Source: Manihot esculenta
Lineage: Eukaryota > Streptophyta > Magnoliopsida > Malpighiales > Euphorbiaceae
Assembly (NCBI RefSeq): GCF_001659605.2
Contig: NC_035163.2
Location: 31,460,158-31,524,157, forward strand
DNA length: 64,000 nucleotides
Direction of reading: 5' to 3'
Each line of letters opens with the position of its first letter. The stretch's first letter is position 1. The position numbers and the translations under genes are program-made. Positions 11,131 to 20,440 of the stretch are shown here, one piece after another. The notes beneath the pieces are model-generated. The model had not been told where the DNA came from. It did no database searches and saw only the letters and a list, made by a program, of their open reading frames with translations.

Positions 11131-12180
11131 TAGAAGACCGGGATCCCCAAGATCTCCCGGATGCAAGACCAGGATCCCCAAGATCTCCTGGCGAAAGAAG
11201 ACCTCCTTGAGACATAGAGACCTCCTGGAGGTAGAAGGCCGGGATCCCCAAGGTCGTCCCGGAATTACAAGACCAGGATCCCCAAGATCTCCTGGCGAAA
11301 GAAGACCTCCTTGAGACATAGAGACCTCCTGGAGGTAGAAGACCAGGATCCCCAAGATCTCCTGGCACTAAGAAGACCTCCTTGAGACATAGAGACCTCC
11401 TGGAGGTAGAAGACCAGGATCCCCAAGATCTCCTGGCACTAAGAAGACCTCCTTGAGACATAGAGACCTCCTGGAGGTAGAAGGCCGGGATCCCCAAGGT
11501 CGTCCCGGAATTACAAGACCAGGATCCCCAAGATCTCCTGGCGAAAGAAGACCTCCTTGAGACATAGAGACCTCCTGGAGGTAGAAGACCAGGATCCCCA
11601 AGATCTCCTGGCACTAAGAAGACCTCCTTGAGACATAGAGACCTCCTGGAGGTAGAAGACCGGGATCCCCAAGGTCGTCCCGGAATTACAAGACCAGGAT
11701 CCCCAAGATCTCCTGGCGAAAGAAGACCTCCTTGAGACATAGAGACCTCCTGGAGGTAGAAGACCGGGATCCCCAAGATCTCCCGGACACAAGACCAGGA
11801 TCCCCAAGATCTCCTGGCGAAAGAAGACCTCCTTGAGACATAGAGACCTCCTGGAGGTAGAAGACCGGGATCCCCAAGATCTCCCGAACAGAAGACCAGG
11901 ATCCCCAAGATCTCCTGGCACTAAGAAGACCTCCTTGAGACATAGAGACCTCCTGGAGGTAGAAGACCGGGATCCCCAAGGTCGTCCCGGAATTACAAGA
12001 CCAGGATAGGTCGTTCCGGAATTACAAGACCGGGATCCCCAAGGTCGTCCCGGAATTACAAGACCAGGATAGGTCGTCCCGGAATTACAAGACCTGGATC
12101 CCCAAGATCTTCTGGCAAAAGAAAACCTCCCTAAGACATAGAGACCTCAGTAAAGAAGAAGACCGGGATCCCGTAGAACT
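11131..12180 (+). repeat. Tandem array of hairpin-forming subrepeats in the retrotransposon 3' region
   Basis: About 1 kb made of two interleaved modules. One (about 70 bases) starts CCAGGATCCCCAAG and contains GAGACCTCCTGGAGGTAG; nine good copies and a degenerate tenth were counted by eye. The other (about 34 bases) starts CCGGGATCCCCAAGG and ends GTCCCGGAATTACA. Each module has a 6-base stem: CCAGGA with TCCTGG, or CCGGGA with TCCCGG. Another palindrome is ACCTCC-T-GGAGGT. Copies decay after about 12120. Long reverse-strand open frames here are products of the repeat, not genes. Tandem repeats in this position are known in Retand and other Tat elements and can seed satellite DNA. Confidence 0.9.
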
Positions 12181-12386
12181 CCCGGAAAAACAAAATAAAG
12201 GATAGCCGGTGAGGCCCCAAGGTCACCCCGGCACAGCCAGGATCTCGTAAGACCTCCTGAAGGTAAGATTAGTTGGTGAAGGACTTCAGGGATCCCCAAA
12301 AAACAAAAATTTCCATAACTTTATGCAGGAACAACTTACAAAACTATATTTCCGACCTCACAAACATAGAGAGGTCCGGCGCTGCG

Positions 12387-12420
<34 letters not shown>
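12387..12420 (+). repeat. Internal poly(A) run of 34 bases
   Basis: Uninterrupted A34 between the end of the tandem array and the downstream flank of the antisense gene. It may be a homopolymer expansion or the scar of an RNA-mediated junction; sequence alone does not decide. Confidence 0.9.
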
Positions 12421-12422
<2 letters not shown>

Positions 12423-12856
12423 AGTCGAGCTCACAGCTCGGACCGATAAGCCCAAGACCGAGCTCCTAGCTCGGATAGATTCATTTCTTCAAAAGATCAA
12501 GATACGAAAGCCAAAAACAAAGGCCGAGCTCCCTCCATAGAAGAACTCACAAATCCTTAGGAGGATACTAAGGCTATAATCAAAAGCTTAAATCAGTTTA
12601 TTTAAAATAAATATACAAAGTCACAACGAAGAAAGAAGGACTAGAAGTCAAAAACTAGCATGACAGTTGCCATCAAATGGGTACGAAATTTGATCTCTCA
12701 GACGACAGCTAAGAGCTGAACTCACAACTTAAGATTAATTTAGAGCTTCTGAATAAACATATGAAGCCTACATTACACATACGAAGAGTAAAAATACATG
12801 TCAAAGAATATGAAAAACAAAAAGGAAACTAATATTCCATTAATAACTATTACAAT

Positions 12857-15801
12857 TTATTTCTCCGGTGAGGAAGGAGGATGAATAGTCCTTAAAGGAC
12901 TTACATCAATAAGAACACCCTCACTATTTCTATTTACAGCCACCACTGAAGGAAGCTCGGAATCCTTTGGACCAGAGCTCTCAATAGTAGGGGCAATTTC
13001 TGACCTAAGATGAAGGCCTTCTTTCACAGAATCAGGATCGTCCTCCTCCGACCCTAGCTCGGATCCCTCTGAAGAAGACTCAGCTGGCCGATCTCGGTCC
13101 CTCCGGCAATCTCCTCGGGGCAAAGGGAAATCATCCTCCCCGTACAGCACTGACTCGCCATCTGAGTCCACTTCGCGCCTACGAAGCTTGGCCAAAGGAA
13201 TATCAGGAGCCTGTCTAGCTTCTCTTAAACCGCGATTGTAGCCAGTTACATACATGCGGTAGGCCTTATCAAAGATAGTCTGTTTCATTTCACTAGAAGC
13301 TTTATACTCATCAAGATGTTCTTCACAAGCCTCGGCTACAAATTCCTCAAACTCAGAAGAATCTTTGTAGTCCTGAAGATGAGCTTCACAGGCCTGCTCA
13401 ATTTTACCCTTTAGCTCATCAGACTCCTGATACTCCGCTATGTACTGATCGCGCTTCAGCTGAGCCTTCCCTTCGGCATACTTTACCACCTCAAGCAGGG
13501 CTAAACATTTACGTTCCAAAACTCTGACTTCATTTTTCAGCTGTTGTTGGCGAAGGTCGAACTCTTCAGCCGAGGAAGTCAAGTCTCTGATACGGTCAGA
13601 GCTTGTGCTCAACTCCTGCTCAAGGACCTGCACCCGAGCTAAGGCCATCTCTCTTTGAGCCTTTACTTCCTCCAGATGAGTCTGAAGTCCTTCGAGATCA
13701 GCCTTTAAGGCATCAAACTGGCGCTGGACTTCAGCTTTCTGGATAACGGCCTCATCTCTCTCCTTGAGAGCCTCTGTCATAGAGGACAGCTGCTCTAGCA
13801 CTCCTCTACAGCGAACCTCCAAGGTAGCTGCTCTCTCATCAGCCTCCTGGAGAACATTACGAGTCCGAGACAACTCATCTTCTAAGGACGAGGTATGCTT
13901 TGCCGTCTCGGCTGTTTTCTCTTCAGCCTTTTTGAGGGCCTCCAACGCAGAATGCAATTCCACCTGGAGGGACTAGATCTGCTCCCGAGCAGCTACCAAA
14001 TTGCCCCTCGCATCACTGGTGGCAGATATATTCTCCTCCAGACGTGCCTCTTCAATTCGGCGATCTACGGACTCCCGGAGGGAGCGATCACGGATATCCA
14101 CCTCCATAAAGAGGCCCGTCACCTAACATGAAAACGCAACCATCAGGAAAAAGAAACAAAGCAAACTGAAAGGAGGGGGGGCAAAATGACTTACCATTAG
14201 AAGCATCTCCCTAATGGACGATCCGAGCTCCTCACGAGAGCGAGATTGGAAGGATGCTTGCTCCTTGGTAAAGCTGGCTAAAAGGCCGGTCAGAGCAAGA
14301 AGGCGTGGATCCGAGGCCTCTGTGGCTCCACCAAACATTTGCTCCCTAAGAAGGTCGGCAACAGCACTGGCCGGAGACTCGGATGTAATACCCGACGTCT
14401 TTAGAGAATTGCCAGGAGAAGGCAATAACGGGTCAGCAGCAACACCTTTCCCTTTCCCAATGGGAGGAAGAGCTGGAGGAGATCCTGTTGCAACCCTGGA
14501 CTTCTTCCGGACAGGAGAAGAGGCAGATTTTCCAGAAGAGGCTGGGCGCTTGCCTCCGGTCTTTGCTGGAATGCCCTCAGAACCCTCAGGTTCAGTCCTC
14601 ACAGGGGCAGGGGCACTTTCACCAGAAACCTCTGGACTTTGACCCCCTAGGAGGATGATCTCCATCCCCGTCCCAGAGGTCTCCTTGTCTTCAGCAGGGG
14701 ACTTAAACTTTCCCCTTGACACCTCCTCAGTAGAATGGGCAGCACCCTGACCCACTTGTTCAGTAGACTTTGAGCTCAACCCACCACGGCTAGATGGCTG
14801 AGCTGATTTAGTGCTGTGAGAGCTCGGCTTGGAAGCTCGAGAAGAAGCTTTACCAGAAGGCCGGCTGACCTTCTCGGAGGAAGCGACCTGAGCTAGTTCT
14901 ATAGCAATCTCAGTTACAGAACGCCCATCCCCGAAGGCGTCAAAAATTGCGTGCATGTTCTCCCGAGACAGTTCAAGGTTCTTGGGGAATTTGATGCCGT
15001 CCATTTTAACCTCAGAAGCTGCAAAAAATAAGAAGTTATACAGACTCAGCATATTATCTGATATTTTTAACAACGAAGAAACAGAATAGCCGGACAAAGC
15101 ACTATACCCGTGTCCTGGATATCCCTAAGGTTGGCCGCAAACATACACTTCTCGACATCATACTTCCTCTCAACGGAAGTCAGTCGAAGCAGCCCAACCT
15201 GCTCAATAAGACTCAACTCGGGCAGATCATTACAGCCCGGAAAGATCTCCCCCCAACTTAGGCCCACATCCCACGATCGGCAGGACCCTAGTTTCAGCTC
15301 CGCCACAAGGAAATTCTCTATCCACCCCTTTATAGAATCCTTGTAGCCCGTAAGAAGAGATAGCCCATTGCGGGGGGAAAAGTAATAGAAGTTTTGCTTC
15401 GCCCTAACCAGGCGGAAAAAAGTAACAAACAGACAGGCCGTAGGTGTGAAACCCCAACACAGACAGATAGACTCGAAACAGGACATGAATAAAATGGAAT
15501 TTGGGGATAACATTCGAGGAGTTACCCCAAAGTATTCAAAGACCTCAACAAAGAAAGGGGAAAAAGGAAATGGTAGACCAAATTCTCTCTGCTTTAGGAA
15601 AAACACTATGCTACGACCCTCTTGGGGATCCACTAAACCAGGAGGGGGAGGGTAGGGAAGCACTATCCTCTCATTTGGACGAGGTGCTCGAATAAAATAC
15701 AACGGAGTATCTAGAAGCCTCCGGGAGATGTAATCAGTTATATTGGAAGACGTAATACGCGACTCAAGGTTAACAACATCAGGAAGCTTTGAACTTGCCA
15801 T
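12857..15801 (-). CDS. Antisense three-exon gene of the retrotransposon (PF04195-like N terminus, coiled-coil C terminus), one in-frame stop
   Basis: On the strand opposite gag-pol, three exons join in phase: 15801-15108, 15018-14195 and 14122-12857. Donors are GTATAG and GTAAGT, acceptors TTGCAG and GTTAG. Exon 1 (starting MASSKLPDVVNLESRI) contains REFGLPFPFSPFFVEVFEYF and related text matching the putative gypsy-type transposon domain (PF04195). Exon 2 is Ser/Pro/Lys-rich with basic stretches such as KKSR that could be nuclear signals. Exon 3 is a long heptad-rich coiled coil and ends with an acidic tail. The spliced frame is 928 codons, but a TAG at 13975-13973 (codon 556) interrupts it, so this copy yields a truncated protein unless read through. 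Antisense or additional genes are known in Grande, Retand and other Tat elements; their function is unknown. An alternative start 42 codons upstream (15927) is open but less family-like. Confidence 0.72.
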
Positions 15802-15995
15802 TGAAGAACAAGGGAGCGTACCTGAGAACACAATAAGGTGAAAAACGCAAAGGGAGTCGCAGGAAGACAGAGAGCAGAAGAGAGCTAATTTCTTCGGAAG
15901 ACAGAAGGAATTCGAAATGAAAGGCAATGATGAGACGGAACGTTGATCTGAACAGTTTTGTCTTGGAGCGACGCGATCATTAATTGCTCTCGAAG

Positions 15996-16260
15996 TTTAC
16001 CCTCTCAACGGTTAAGTAACAACCGGAGAGAAGGTAAAGGGGCAAAAGGATGATCGATTGGGCTTGTCTACATCTACCAAGGGCCAGGTCCACAATGATA
16101 GCCCATCACTTAAAGGCCCAGGCAAGCCCAACTTGTTCAGACCTGATCTCCAGCCAAGACAACTTAACCCACAAGATTCATCACTTCACCAAGGTTAGAC
16201 CTACTCATCACATAGAATATATAAGGTTTGACTTGTTAAAACAAGGGTACCTCGGATCTA
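15996..16260 (+). other. Internal duplicate of the polypurine tract with possible LTR-like fragment
   Basis: The stretch GAGAAGGTAAAGGGGCAA (16028-16045), its upstream flank and the following GGATGATCG align with the true 3' end (GAGAAGGTGAAGGGGCAA at 17912-17929, then TGATGACCG). The ~210 bases after it contain AAAGGCCCA and an ATATATAAG TATA-like box (about 16217) but only weak LTR similarity. It reads as the fossil 3' end of a related element captured inside this one. Confidence 0.5.
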
Positions 16261-16570
16261 TACTGAGCTGAGAGCTTAGAGTTCAACTCATCAGAAGCCG
16301 AGCTCATAGGTCGGAACAGTCCAGCTCGGACAACATGACCTGAGAGCCCGGCCAGCTAAAGGAAACCCAGAGCTCATTTTACTAAGCGAAAGACAGAGCT
16401 CTCAGGTCGGCTAGTCTAGCTCGAACAACGCACCTGAGAGCCCGGATGAAGGAGACTCAAAGCTCAATTCATCTAAGTAGAGACCAAGCTCATAGATCGG
16501 TCCGACAACCCAGTTTGGAAATACGAAAGCCCAGTTGGCTAAATGGATCCGAAGTCCGGCTCACGAATAC
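16245..16570 (+). repeat. Degenerate AGCTCGG/GAGCTC-rich repeats
   Basis: Imperfect units of about 94 bases share CCTGAGAGCCCGG (starting 16339 and 16433) and several AGCTCGG or GAGCTC cores. Similar cores (GAGCTCACAGCTCGG, GAGCTCCTAGCTCGG) occur at 12425-12480, downstream of the first antisense gene, suggesting both belong to copies of the same module. Confidence 0.6.
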
Positions 16571-16719
16571 AGTTAGTTCAGCTCGGAAAAAACAAATTTC
16601 AGTTAAAGCTACGAAGAAAAGCAGTTTCAGTACTCCATCCATGGTAGAGAAAGAACAAATCAAGTATGAACGAAAACGAGAACTTCATTAAAAGAAAAGC
16701 ACATTACAGCACGTTACAA

Positions 16720-17900
16720 AGGCCTACACTACGGGACGAAAGACTATCCTTAAAGGATTTACATAACCATATACATCATCATCAACAATTACATCGTTAT
16801 CACCTATCCTACTACTTCGGTCTTCGGTTCGGAGAAACTCTCGCAGCTCGATATGTGAGTTTGGCAGAAAGAGCTGCAGAAAGCCAAGAAGTTAATCCTC
16901 ATAAGCGTTTCCCGTGGATCCTCTGTAGGTCGGCATTCGGTTGCCCAAGTATGATACGCGTGACAAACTCACATGTCATATGCTGTGTGTATATCACGCA
17001 TAAAAAAACATGGGCTTCAGATTACGACCTCAGGAGGATCGCCGGGCTAACGTGTGAAGGTACCAGCAGAAGCTTGACTGAGTGTAGCAGATCTCAGTCT
17101 CGCGTAATACTGGTACTTCACATCAACGAAACTAATAATACTGGTGCTTCACATCAAAGAAAACAACAAACCGAGCACTTGAGCCCCTTCCATCCATATC
17201 CAAAGAAGGCAGCAACGGGGGAGGTCGGCCAGAAGATCTGGGCAAAACAATTTCAGCAACTTGCCGAATGGTCCCACCCATCGACCGCCCTACCAGACGG
17301 ATCCCCAAAGCAACATTCAAACTCCTTAGAGGTAACACCCACTCCTCTGAAATTTTGAATTGACTCATCTTCGTCTCAGGTACTACGAAAGAGTCCCAAA
17401 ACAGAGATAAGTTAGCACAATTTTCCGTCGAGATGATAAAAGTAAGATTAAAACAAATTTCTGGGGCAACACAACAATGTAATATCAAGCTCGCCTTCGC
17501 CCGCTTGAAGAAGGCACCAAATGGATCCTTCACAGATAAAACAAGAAAATCTCTCTGTTCCAACAAAGTGCCTGGGAATGGTAAAGAGGTGAGGTTAATA
17601 TATATATCCAAAAGTTTATGTTTTGCAGGACAAGGCAGAGCCGAATTCTCAATTAATGCTGTCAGAATCCTTAGAAGATGTTCATGAGAAAAGAAAGAAA
17701 AGACATGTCTAGATAACAGTGACAGGAAAGCAAAAATAATCGAGAACGCGGAGAATAAAGAAAAGTCCGAAAGAGGAAAGAGCAGATAAGATTCAGAAAC
17801 TGCGCAAAGACAAAAAAATGAAAGAGTATTATAAAGACACCTGGACACGAACAGGCGCGGCCATGATGGTTCTTGATATTCACCCCCTCGGCAGTTGGAG
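16720..17900 (-). pseudogene. Second, degenerate antisense module of the retrotransposon
   Basis: On the reverse strand, the end of this region (VNPLRIVFRPVV then stop, about 16770-16727) matches the end of the first antisense gene (VSPLRTIHPPSS), and flanking DNA also aligns: CCTTAAAGGA with CATTAA and ATTACA in the same order at 12835-12910 and 16685-16765. A possible last exon starts after a TTTCTGCAG acceptor near 16876. Upstream reverse-strand coding stretches (for example MSQFKISEEWVLPLRSLN, near 17370) have no family I recognise, and stops and junctions prevent a reliable full model. No PF04195-like block was found. A reverse-strand open frame running from 17132 into the 3' LTR covers part of it but cannot be read as one gene. 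Confidence 0.4.
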
Positions 17901-17911
17901 CAATAACTCCC

Positions 17912-17930
17912 GAGAAGGTGAAGGGGCAAT
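17912..17930 (+). other. Polypurine tract
   Basis: GAGAAGGTGAAGGGG lies within a few bases of the 3' LTR start (17931), the position needed to prime plus-strand DNA synthesis. A CAAT tetranucleotide separates the purine run from the LTR. Confidence 0.75.
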
Positions 17931-18413
17931 TGATGACCGCTGGATTTCTTCACCCCAGAACAGGGGGGTGACCGCAGCCAAAGGCCCATGATACAGAGGC
18001 CCACGCACTTGATACCCCCCAACAAGCCTGGCTCATTCCAGCTTCCGGGCCGGGCTCGACCAAGCTTCCTCACTCAGTCCAGTCTGATCCCTGACCAGCA
18101 GACCCCTCTCAGGCCCAGCGTCCAGCCCAACTCTCGGCCCAGCCCGGAGTCCAGAATAGTACTCACCAGACAGCCTGGCAGATCCGCTCGAACGTACGCA
18201 TGAGGAGAATCAGAGGCCGTTACGCATGTAACAGGCAGCTGATACCCTAGTACACCCGAATCTGTATGGCAGAGACGCGTGGCCCAATCCTGGAGAGACC
18301 TTTACACGTCACCAGCAAGCAAGACAATGTATAAAAGAGGAGTCCCCTCCTCAGAATGAAAAAGCTTTATTATTCAATACAAGAACCCTATTCTATTGGA
18401 TCTCAGATCATCA
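17931..18413 (+). repeat. 3' LTR (483 bp)
   Basis: Same length and ends as the 5' LTR. Two transitions separate them, at 18157 and 18164. TATA box at 18330-18337. The right flank begins with the duplicated CTTGT. Confidence 0.96.
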
Positions 18414-18418
18414 CTTGT
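18414..18418 (+). repeat. Target-site duplication, right copy (CTTGT)
   Basis: Exact repeat of 4837-4841, confirming that both LTRs belong to one insertion that has not recombined with another copy. Confidence 0.95.
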
Positions 18419-19171
18419 CATTCAGCAAGTAAATAATGGATAAATATTTTGATAGTATGGAATGATTCTTCTATTTGCAGAGCAACTCAATCCCTTCTTA
18501 GATCTAAATTTCTTTTTATATATTTCTATACCTATAAGGTTTATTAATTTAAATTTAAATAGAAAATAACGTTCAGTAATTAGGTGAACATACTTAGAAT
18601 ATGAAAACAATTTGCTAAGATCGAATTTGTAGGGATTCTGTTTTTTAAGAATTCCACTTTCACTAATACTACTATTCACATAGAAGAAGAGGAAGAAAAA
18701 GGAATCAATAAATTAATGGTAGAGGCTGGCGACAACAAGGTAACGGTAGGCAAAAATAGGATGATGGAGCTTCCGGTGTGTCCATTACCACCAGACATGT
18801 GTGCCCATGTGAGGATCCTAATCCTTGCTATATAAAAATAGAAATATTTATTAAATTCTTTGTCTCAGTTTCAGATACAAAATACAAAATAATTAAAAAG
18901 AGAATAAAGAATACAAATTAATTCCACACTCAACTCCCTCTGCAACTTTTTCTTCTCCTTCTCCAACTAGTCCACAGTCCACATTCATCTGGGTTTCTTG
19001 CGGATAGTCTTAGAGAAAATTTTGCAACTATGAACATCAAATTTCAGAGTAAGAAAAATTAAGTACCAAGGTAAGAGAGTAATAGTAATAATAATAAACA
19101 CACAAGTTAAGAAATATGATCAAATGTACTAGTGTATTATAGCACAAATGGCCCTTCATTCTTCACTCCTT
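18419..19171. other. Intergenic DNA and 3' flank of the OCTOPUS-like gene
   Basis: AT-rich, no supportable gene. The last ~200 bases are probably the 3' UTR of the reverse-strand gene that ends at 19172. Confidence 0.55.
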
Positions 19172-20440
19172 CTAGCCTCTCACGGACAACAATGAAGGAA
19201 TGGCACTTAAGTTTGGAGCGTTGTTCTTATTGGAAGCTTCTCTGATGATGTCTCTCTTGCCGTCTTTTGAAGGAGGCTTCGCTAAAGATCTCTTTGGACT
19301 AGCGAAAGCCAAACCCCAGTTTCTGCTGCTTCCATTAGCAGGAGGCCCAGCTGCAAACACAGGTGTTTGTTTCCCATTGATTTCTTCTGCTGAAGATGAA
19401 ACCCAATGAGATGATGATGATGAAGAATATGAAGATGAGGGAGTGATCATGAACCCACCAAAGATGCCGCCACATTTCGCTCTTTCTTTCATGTTAGAGG
19501 TGGCTGCAGCAGGGATCTTTAGCTTGCCTTCTCTCTGTGACTCTACTCTCCTAAGAGTGCAATCTCCAAACCCAGTTGAGATTCTCTCGAAGAAGTCACC
19601 AGAGAAGCTCCTGCTTCCACATCCTACAGATCTGGACCTTGAAACCTTCCTCTCAAAAGATGAAGCAGAGGCAGTGGCTTGGCTATTACGACAATCATCA
19701 TTTTCTACTTCCACGCTGCCTCCGTTACTGGACAATGAAGAAACCAAGAACTTTTTCTTGGGCATCACCATAGACCCATTAGTCGTCGTCGTCGTCGTCG
19801 TTGTTGTTACTGTCAATGATGACACCTTATCTGTTTTCTTGGTAGTACTAGACTTGGAGGAAGAGTGATAGAGAAATGACCAGAAACCACCTCTTCTTCC
19901 TGGGCTAAAATCCTCGCCATCATCAGTAGAAGCATCCAACCAAAAATGCTTTCTTCCAGGAGTCGTAGTAGATTTGCTTCTCTTGAAAACAATATCACGA
20001 TCTGATGATGATGATTCGACCATTATTTTTTTCTTCTTTTTAGCCAAAAGAAAAGGGATCCCGGCCCTCCTCGTGTAGTATTCTTGATATTGGCTATTAT
20101 TTCCACCATCATTTCTACCTTTTGAAGATATAGGACGCGCAGCAAGTGAAAGTGAAGAAGCACCACCACCACCACCACCGATATCAGATCTAAAAGAAGA
20201 AGAAGAGGAGGAAGAAGAAAAAGAGGCACGAATAGGTAAAGGAAGAGAGGAAGAAACCAACTTGCCAAGCTTTTCTTGAAGGCAAAAAGCACAGATCCCA
20301 CCTGGGTTGTTTCTATAAGGATGTTCACTGCATTGCATACCATCACCTACGTATTCACCAACACCAACGTTACCACCTCCACCATCAACACCTCCTTTGA
20401 TTATTCCATCCATCATCATCTGAATCAACTGTTCTTGCAA
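19172..20440 (-). CDS. OCTOPUS/DUF740-like serine-rich protein (422 aa)
   Basis: Single-exon gene. The N terminus has a Cys/His cluster, C37-X2-H40-X9-C50-X2-C53, within CSEHPYRNNPGGICAFCLQE and continuing KLGKLVSSS; this block is the signature of a plant family that includes OCTOPUS-type DUF740 proteins and many uncharacterised paralogues. The rest is low-complexity: runs of Ser, Gly, Thr and Lys, RSRSVGCGSRSFSGDFFERI in the middle, and a basic C terminus. OCTOPUS itself is a polar membrane-associated regulator of phloem differentiation, but this protein is shorter and lacks other clear OCTOPUS domains, so function should not be transferred. The start gives a short lead (MQEQLIQMMMDGII) typical of these relatives. 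Several homopolymers are encoded by trinucleotide repeats (about 19775-19810, 20160-20240), likely length-variable. Confidence 0.7.
   Translation of the reverse strand: MQEQLIQMMMDGIIKGGVDGGGGNVGVGEYVGDGMQCSEHPYRNNPGGICAFCLQEKLGKLVSSSLPLPIRASFSSSSSSSSFRSDIGGGGGGASSLSLAARPISSKGRNDGGNNSQYQEYYTRRAGIPFLLAKKKKKIMVESSSSDRDIVFKRSKSTTTPGRKHFWLDASTDDGEDFSPGRRGGFWSFLYHSSSKSSTTKKTDKVSSLTVTTTTTTTTTNGSMVMPKKKFLVSSLSSNGGSVEVENDDCRNSQATASASSFERKVSRSRSVGCGSRSFSGDFFERISTGFGDCTLRRVESQREGKLKIPAAATSNMKERAKCGGIFGGFMITPSSSYSSSSSSHWVSSSAEEINGKQTPVFAAGPPANGSSRNWGLAFASPKRSLAKPPSKDGKRDIIREASNKNNAPNLSAIPSLLSVRG

Larger units (their letters stand above)
4842..18413 (+). mobile_element. Complete Ty3/gypsy LTR retrotransposon, Tat lineage (Retand/Grande-like), 13.57 kb
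   Basis: The element has, in order: 5' LTR (4842-5324), primer binding site, one uninterrupted gag-pol frame (5406-11006), a hairpin-rich tandem array, an antisense spliced gene (15801-12857), a second degenerate antisense module, a polypurine tract and the 3' LTR (17931-18413). It is bounded by the 5-bp duplication CTTGT. Tat membership rests on the order PR-RT-RNaseH-second RNaseH-integrase, the CX2HX4HX4C motif in Gag, absence of a chromodomain, the long 3' region with tandem repeats and the extra antisense gene; the last two traits are described for Retand, Grande and related families. With two LTR differences in 483 bp and an open gag-pol frame, it is a recent and possibly still mobile copy. 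Confidence 0.96.

Noticed and set aside
11069..11979. Long reverse-strand open frames (up to 279 codons) in the tandem array
   Set aside because: They repeat the same peptide with each DNA unit, exist in several frames, and match no family; they follow from the repeat having no stop in those frames.
16666..17358. 230-codon plus-strand open frame in the retrotransposon 3' region
   Set aside because: It overlaps reverse-strand sequence that aligns with the antisense module and has no recognisable domain; treated as a shadow.
17132..18073. 313-codon reverse-strand open frame that runs into the 3' LTR
   Set aside because: Its start lies in the LTR and it would cross the polypurine tract. Parts may be exon sequence of the second antisense module, but the whole frame is not a plausible protein.
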